Assembly (NCBI GenBank): GCA_015660965.1
Contig: JACTVG010000003.1
Coordinates: 1 to 64,000, forward strand
Length of the DNA stretch: 64,000 nt
Direction: 5' to 3'
Source of the DNA: Methanoregulaceae archaeon
GTDB lineage: Archaea > Halobacteriota > Methanomicrobia > Methanomicrobiales > Methanospirillaceae
In this document: piece after piece, positions 61,247 through 64,000 of the stretch
How the letters are laid out: each line of letters begins with the position of its first letter
Numbering within the stretch: the stretch's first letter is position 1
The notes under the pieces: model-generated
Told to the model about the DNA's origin: nothing
Seen by the model: the letters and a program-made list of their open reading frames with translations, nothing else
Database searches by the model: none
Made by a program: the position numbers and the translations under genes

Positions 61247-61918
61247 ATGAACACCCCGAATACACGTGCCGGAGTTCTATCAGTATTCTCTATAGCATTG
61301 TCTTCCTTGGGACGAGTTAGTAGCCCAGTTGATACAGCGATAATGACGTCCCCCCCTTTTAATAGCAGCGTTCACTCCGGCACAGGATCGGGTCATCATC
61401 CATCAATTGAAGCAGTTATCAACTGCCTTGAACAAAAGGGAGTTAATGTCAGTCAAGTAAAAACAGCCCTTCAGAATGGCGATACCGTAGCAGTAAAAGC
61501 TTGGTTTGAGTCTTATCGTCAAGCACATCAAGGTGAGATTGTGGATTCTGCGAAGCAACAACAGAGACTTCAGACTTTCATCACACACCTTGAACAAAAG
61601 GGAGTCGATGTGAGTCAATTGAAGACCGCACTCCAAAATAGTGATGCGGCAGCTATGAAAGCTTGGTTTGAAGCTTCCCGTCAGGAACATATGAAGAAGA
61701 TAGTCAATCACCCCCAACAGTTAGATCCCCAGAAAATCATTACCCGACTTGAAGGGGAAGGCGTTGATGTGAGTCAAGTGAAAACTGCACTCCAATATGG
61801 AGATACTGCCACAGTAAACGCTTGGCTCAAGTCTTACTTTGAATCTCACAAAGGTGAAACAGCTACTCATCGACCATGTGGGCACACTCAAGCAACAAAG
61901 ATTAGCCAGCAATTATAA
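61247..61918 (+). CDS. Protein with three tandem ~50-residue repeats
   Basis: The 223-residue protein has a polar N-terminus followed by three repeats, each shaped as (LEQKGVNVSQVKTALQNGD)-(VKAWFESYRQAHQGEIV). The second has LEQKGVDVSQLKTALQNSD and the third LEGEGVDVSQVKTALQYGD. All are helical, with conserved W/F. Not recognised as a known family. A GAGGAG ribosome binding site precedes the ATG. Its double-operator promoter implies tight regulation; role unknown. Confidence 0.8.
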   Translation: MNTPNTRAGVLSVFSIALSSLGRVSSPVDTAIMTSPPFNSSVHSGTGSGHHPSIEAVINCLEQKGVNVSQVKTALQNGDTVAVKAWFESYRQAHQGEIVDSAKQQQRLQTFITHLEQKGVDVSQLKTALQNSDAAAMKAWFEASRQEHMKKIVNHPQQLDPQKIITRLEGEGVDVSQVKTALQYGDTATVNAWLKSYFESHKGETATHRPCGHTQATKISQQL

Positions 61919-62028
61919 AGGAAAAACACCTCATATACCACCTTATTTTTTTTGCAAAATGATGACGAAAAGTTGCATTGTCATAATGTAGACAAATCTT
62001 GCTTTTTAGATCTTTACACTTAGAACAG

Positions 62029-63303
62029 TTAGGACTTTTTGGGGGGGTAATGGTCTTTGCAATACGTTTTGCCATCGCTCCCAACAAATGGGGGTAGCTC
62101 TTTTTTTCCGCAAACAGAACAGGCATGTGACTCTGGGAAATCAGTATCGCTCAATCGGATTACACCAACCTCTTGCATTCTTGTAGATTTTTCTTCCATT
62201 GAATCTTTACTGACAGCAATATCCCGTTTATCATCACTTATATGGCTTTTCGCTATATCAGACGGTGTTGGAGAAATGACGTCGGAACCGCTTACCATAT
62301 TTCGACTCGCACTCATCTCGTAAATTTTTTTCAGGTAGGATAGCTGTTCCTCCTCAAGCTTTGCTGGTCGGGTTATAAATTGTTGAAAGAGAGATTGGGC
62401 ATTCTTCGGGTTCGGTATTCCATAAAGACAATCAAGGGGGTATCGTGATGCTTCCTCGCGACCTCGTGCATACCCAATCATCGCTCCCATACTATCCTTC
62501 TGTCCTGTTGCCCCAACTCCCCTAATCGATGTTTCTGCCCCCCAACGAGCGATAGTCTGTGGAATTACCGTTCCGTAGTTAAACATGGATCCAAAAAAAT
62601 CCTGCTCCATGACAATCCTGCCAATTTGGATGTGGGGGATCATATGCTCCTGTTTTTTCCAAACGCCACCTGACATCCACACGCCATCCTTTGTGATGGT
62701 GTATCGGATTGATCGCCGGAATTTTTCGGACCATGCGATAGCAATAATGGTTCCAATAACACTGAATGGCTGAACCAGGAACGCTATCCATTGGAGAAAT
62801 AGTATCAAGTAATTGCTTGACATTGCTGGAGGGTATCCCGTCACATTTGCCACCAATATTCCAATCACGGTGCTCATGCCCAAGGTTAGTGCTGTACCTG
62901 TCCACATTTCAGTGATTCGTAATACCCACCCGATACACGCGAAAAGAATGAATATTCCAATCGGGGCGACCATGAAGATCGTAATAGTCGTTGCATCAAT
63001 CATACCTGCAGAATATTGATTCATGAGGGATGTTGGATGAAGATTCATGAAACCCGGTACTCCAGAAGGAACTGACGGGATTGTCGTAGTTACTATCGAA
63101 GTAACTGTTGATGATGCTAAATGGAAGATACTATCCAGAAGCATTCTTGTAAAAAATGATACAATAACAAGGATTATCGGCGTGAAAGCCATCAGATATT
63201 TGTAAATAAAACTTTTGAAAACCGGACTGGTGGAAAGAAGAACCAGGTCATTACTCTCATCTGGATTGTGATTAGGATCGATATGTGTTACTTGACCTTC
63301 CAT
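62029..63303 (-). CDS. PH-domain membrane protein with an AN1-like zinc finger
   Basis: The 424-residue protein has four hydrophobic helices in the first ~210 residues, then a bacterial-PH-like domain (YTITKDGVWMSGGVWKKQEH, MIPHIQIGRIVMEQDFFG, YGTVIPQTI). A linker follows, then a C-terminal zinc finger with CSVCGKKELPPFVGSDGKTY and CKDHYPP, AN1-like spacing. Related to membrane PH proteins in methanogens. Function unknown. Confidence 0.75.
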   Translation of the reverse strand: MEGQVTHIDPNHNPDESNDLVLLSTSPVFKSFIYKYLMAFTPIILVIVSFFTRMLLDSIFHLASSTVTSIVTTTIPSVPSGVPGFMNLHPTSLMNQYSAGMIDATTITIFMVAPIGIFILFACIGWVLRITEMWTGTALTLGMSTVIGILVANVTGYPPAMSSNYLILFLQWIAFLVQPFSVIGTIIAIAWSEKFRRSIRYTITKDGVWMSGGVWKKQEHMIPHIQIGRIVMEQDFFGSMFNYGTVIPQTIARWGAETSIRGVGATGQKDSMGAMIGYARGREEASRYPLDCLYGIPNPKNAQSLFQQFITRPAKLEEEQLSYLKKIYEMSASRNMVSGSDVISPTPSDIAKSHISDDKRDIAVSKDSMEEKSTRMQEVGVIRLSDTDFPESHACSVCGKKELPPFVGSDGKTYCKDHYPPKKS

Positions 63304-63518
63304 TCTTCAACCCCAATGTGTAATTGAAAATATCTAATGAAATTTATTCCTATGTTGTTTTCAAAATATTGGACAATCTCTGGATCCATCAGCACTTCAA
63401 GTAATATTACCTGAACGCTTGTTACACTTCAATACCTCGCTGAAGGTAAGTTCAATTCGTGAATATTGTTATAACTGAGATAATAACCCAATGAGATCAA
63501 CCAGTGTAGTTAGAAACA

Positions 63519-64000
63519 ATGAGAAAACATCGTTCCTTACAGAAAGCCCATTCATCTCCATTATTGGAATTCGGGAATGTCACGGTCATAAAAGGTGACA
63601 AAAAAGTTCTGGATTCTGTATCGGTAACGATCTATGAGGGCGAGAATATCGCAATCCTCGGGCCCAATGGGTCGGGAAAATCATCGTTCATAAAAACAAT
63701 TACAAGAGAATACTATCCGCTTGTGCAGGACAATGATGTTACCTTTCGGATCTGGGGGCGGGATCAGTGGGACGTCTTTGATCTCCGACCTCTGCTCGGT
63801 ATTGTCTCAAATGAGTTACAGTATCGGTTTACCCAAGACATGTCCGGTATGGATGTGATCATATCAGGATTTTTCAGTAGCATCGGTCTCTTCCGGCAAG
63901 AAGTAACTGAGGAAATGGCAAGAAAAGCAGACGAGATCCTTGCGTTTCTGGAAATCGATCACCTCAAAGACCGACCAATGAATGAGATGTCATCCGGGGA
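63519..64000 (+). CDS. ABC transporter ATPase (partial, runs off the right edge)
   Basis: The frame starts at ATG 63519 and shows VLDSVSVTIYEGENIAILGP, Walker A GPNGSGKSSF and the beginning of the signature MNEMSSG at the window end. The spacing FRIWGRDQWDVFDLRPLLGI resembles ModF/metal-type ATPases of archaea. Substrate unknown; the rest of the gene and its partners lie outside. Confidence 0.8.
   Translation, partial: MRKHRSLQKAHSSPLLEFGNVTVIKGDKKVLDSVSVTIYEGENIAILGPNGSGKSSFIKTITREYYPLVQDNDVTFRIWGRDQWDVFDLRPLLGIVSNELQYRFTQDMSGMDVIISGFFSSIGLFRQEVTEEMARKADEILAFLEIDHLKDRPMNEMSSG

Noticed and set aside
1-64000. CRISPR array or rRNA genes
   Set aside because: No regularly spaced repeats and no rRNA-like sequence were seen.

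Overview
The window reads as a chromosomal segment of a methanogenic archaeon, most likely order Methanomicrobiales (Methanoregula/Methanosphaerula-like). This is inferred from the gene families: an archaeal type IV pilin N-terminus, a radical SAM/SPASM protein of the methanogen peptide-modifying type, DUF2115, DUF2769, DUF1646, PKD surface proteins with a C-terminal anchor, a short KdpD, adenosine-specific kinase, and TATA-type archaeal promoters. No rRNA gene, complete tRNA or CRISPR array was seen.

Layout. 1-2.5 kb: the end of a pilin gene, two decayed small genes and a tyrosine recombinase beside a tRNA-Val 3' fragment, which looks like the edge of an old integrative element. 2.6-7.1 kb: small proteins, the radical SAM enzyme, a CxxC-x17-CxxC protein and an orphan DNA methyltransferase. 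7.3-16.5 kb: a PAS sensor, arsenate reductase, malic enzyme, a phosphoribosyltransferase, N-formylglutamate amidohydrolase and a KaiC-like/membrane pair. 15.8-17.2 kb: a divergent oxidative-stress-like locus (cupin operon versus rubrerythrin) sharing an inverted repeat. 17.3-22.3 kb: a branched-chain amino acid ABC transporter split into two convergent transcripts (binding protein and permeases, then ATPases). 22.3-28.9 kb: a potassium-import Kdp operon encoding a KdpC-KdpA fusion, KdpB and a kinase-less KdpD. 29.3-33.5 kb: HEAT-repeat fragment, DUF1646 transporter, broken CcdA, DUF2769, a flavoprotein and a YkgJ-type protein. 33.7-40.1 kb: a complete trpEGDCFBA operon. 40.3-48 kb: proline dehydrogenase and P5C dehydrogenase flanking a giant PKD surface protein. 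48-64 kb: redox proteins, small methanogen proteins, DUF362, two paralogous PH-domain membrane proteins, an MgtA-type Mg2+ ATPase, MntP, a broken adenosine-specific kinase, a tandem-repeat protein behind a double operator, and the start of an ABC ATPase.

Four things stand out. First, the trp operon has a TATA box abutting a TGTACA box. A 26-codon Trp-containing leader ORF begins at the predicted transcription start, its stop overlaps the TTG start of trpE, and a hairpin pairs the trpE start codon with its ribosome binding site. Second, the Kdp system has a KdpC-KdpA fusion and a KdpD without kinase domains. Third, five genes each carry one extra base in a short homopolymer, so they are either a sequencing signature or real decay. 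Fourth, a 42-bp sequence is present twice in inverted orientation 27.8 kb apart, once beside the integrase region and once upstream of kdp. GC content and codon use change abruptly inside livH, at the kdpB/kdpD boundary and inside the DUF1646 gene, suggesting recombination with a GC-richer relative or a chimeric assembly.
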